Source: Peptostreptococcus sp. (GTDB lineage Bacteria; Bacillota; Clostridia; Peptostreptococcales; Peptostreptococcaceae). Taken from it: a stretch of 6,388 bases of DNA. Of the stretch, positions 5,940-6,388 are shown one piece after another (positions within the stretch are counted from its first letter, which is position 1; each line of letters begins with the position of its first letter). The notes below the pieces were generated by a model that was not told the origin of the DNA, searched no databases, and saw only the letters and a list, made by a program, of their open reading frames with translations. The stretch spans positions 1-6,388 of the forward strand of contig JAHHSS010000083.1 of the NCBI GenBank assembly GCA_020025095.1, written 5' to 3'. The translations under genes were made by a program, and so were the position numbers.

Positions 5940-6281
5940 ATGGATATGATTAATGAATTTGATAAAGATAAATTAGCCAGAATAAATGAATTGGCAAAAA
6001 TTGCAAAGGAAAGAGAGTTATCTAAGGAAGAGGCAGATGAAAGAGAAGTTTTAAGAAAGGAATTTCTAGAAAATTTTAGAGCTGGTTTTAGACAGCAACT
6101 TAGTAATATAAAAGTAGTTAATCCAGGAGAACTTACAGAAGAGATAGAAGAGATCGAAGAAGAAATCGAAGAAATCGAAAATATCGATGAAGAAATGGAA
6201 GAAGAAATAGAAATGGAAATCGAAGAAGAAATCGAAGAACGATTTGAAGAGGGGATTAAAGAAATAACTAAGAAATTTTAA
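5940..6281 (+). CDS. UPF0291 (DUF896, YnzC-like) protein with Glu-rich C-terminal extension
   Basis: Residues 11-62 (KLARINELAKIAKERELSKEEADEREVLRKEFL...NIKVVNP) match the UPF0291/DUF896 family typified by B. subtilis YnzC, a small helical-hairpin cytoplasmic protein without firmly established function; some members are linked to the SOS regulon. The family is usually about 60-80 aa, whereas this protein has 113. The extra part, about residues 67-104, is almost only Glu with regularly spaced Ile/Met (24 Glu and 1 Asp among 38 residues) and ends in a short basic segment, IKEITKKF. The tail should be strongly acidic and helical, perhaps a single alpha-helix or coiled coil. Its DNA is internally repetitive and uses ATC codons uncommon elsewhere in the window. 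ATG 5940 follows AAGGAGGT (5926-5933) with ideal 6-base spacing. It is monocistronic, between its own promoter and a perfect terminator. Family call is firm for the N-terminal part; the role of the tail is unknown. Confidence 0.9.
   Translation: MDMINEFDKDKLARINELAKIAKERELSKEEADEREVLRKEFLENFRAGFRQQLSNIKVVNPGELTEEIEEIEEEIEEIENIDEEMEEEIEMEIEEEIEERFEEGIKEITKKF
6153..6239 (+). repeat. Direct repeats encoding the acidic tail
   Basis: A perfect 21-bp direct repeat occurs at 6153-6173 and 6219-6239 (both encode IEEEIEE), 66 bp apart, an exact number of codons. Between them lie degenerate copies of GAAGAAATCGAA. The pattern suggests growth by in-frame duplication or slippage; copy number may vary between strains without breaking the frame. 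Confidence 0.85.
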
Positions 6282-6293
6282 TAATTTAAAAAT

Positions 6294-6332
6294 AAAAACC
6301 ATATTATCACAATAAGGATAATATGGTTTTTT
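6294..6332 (+). terminator. Intrinsic terminator of the UPF0291 gene
   Basis: AAAAACCATATTATC (6294-6308) pairs perfectly with GATAATATGGTTTTT (6317-6331) over 15 bp around an 8-base loop, ending in six T residues. The matching A run on the left makes it potentially active in both directions. Confidence 0.93.
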
Positions 6333-6336
6333 ATAT

Positions 6337-6365
6337 TTGAGAGTATACAAAAAAGTCTGTAAAAT
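6337..6365 (+). promoter_or_regulatory. Candidate promoter for a gene beyond the right edge
   Basis: TTGAGA (6337-6342, 5 of 6) and TAAAAT (6360-6365, 5 of 6) are exactly 17 bp apart, a good sigma-A-like pair starting immediately after the preceding terminator. No start codon for a dependent gene is visible before the window ends. Confidence 0.55.
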
Positions 6366-6388
6366 TGTAAGTCCTTCTATGGTAAAAT

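Noticed and set aside
6066..6350. Phe-rich open frame on the minus strand opposite the UPF0291 gene
   Set aside because: The Phe runs are simply the antisense reading of GAA-rich codons, and the frame runs through the terminator; it is not a membrane protein.

Overview
This window looks like a stretch of core chromosome from a very AT-rich, Gram-positive anaerobe of the class Clostridia, possibly near Peptostreptococcaceae. The evidence is the strong AGGAGG-type ribosome binding sites, AT-biased codons, the mix of ATG/GTG/TTG starts, and a gene set (RluA-type pseudouridine synthase, 37-kDa nucleoid-associated protein, stand-alone acyl carrier protein, CcpA-like LacI regulator, 6S RNA, MocR regulator, UPF0291 protein) typical of that group. 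The taxonomic call is an inference. No transposase, integrase, CRISPR array, phage gene or toxin-antitoxin pair is visible.

Left part (1-2135): an RluA-family rRNA/tRNA pseudouridine synthase gene overlaps by 11 bp a TTG-started gene for a nucleoid-associated protein of the NdpA/NA37 family. They form a translationally coupled pair. The pair ends at a hairpin with T tracts on both strands, which also suits the convergent acpP gene.

Middle (2136-3900): acpP (minus strand) and a LacI-family, CcpA-like regulator (plus strand) are divergent across about 350 bp of extremely AT-rich DNA. Two copies of CTACCTGAT in inverted orientation bracket the -10 box of the likely acpP promoter and are the best candidate operator in the window. 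The regulator gene is followed by a long imperfect AT hairpin without a U tract.

Right part (3890-6388): a 6S RNA gene (ssrS), markedly more GC-rich than its surroundings, has its own promoter and a 14-bp terminator stem. Next comes a MocR-type (GntR-aminotransferase) regulator with no evident target operon beside it, then a promoter and a UPF0291 gene whose short conserved domain carries an extra Glu-rich tail built from near-repeated DNA. A perfect terminator closes that gene, and a good sigma-A-like promoter at the right edge points to a gene outside the window.

Functionally the window mixes RNA modification, nucleoid structure, fatty-acid carrier supply and global regulation (6S RNA and a possible catabolite regulator). 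I found no convincing undescribed multi-gene system. The items most worth a second look are the acpP inverted repeat, the acidic tail of the UPF0291 protein, and the folding of the 5' strand of the 6S RNA.
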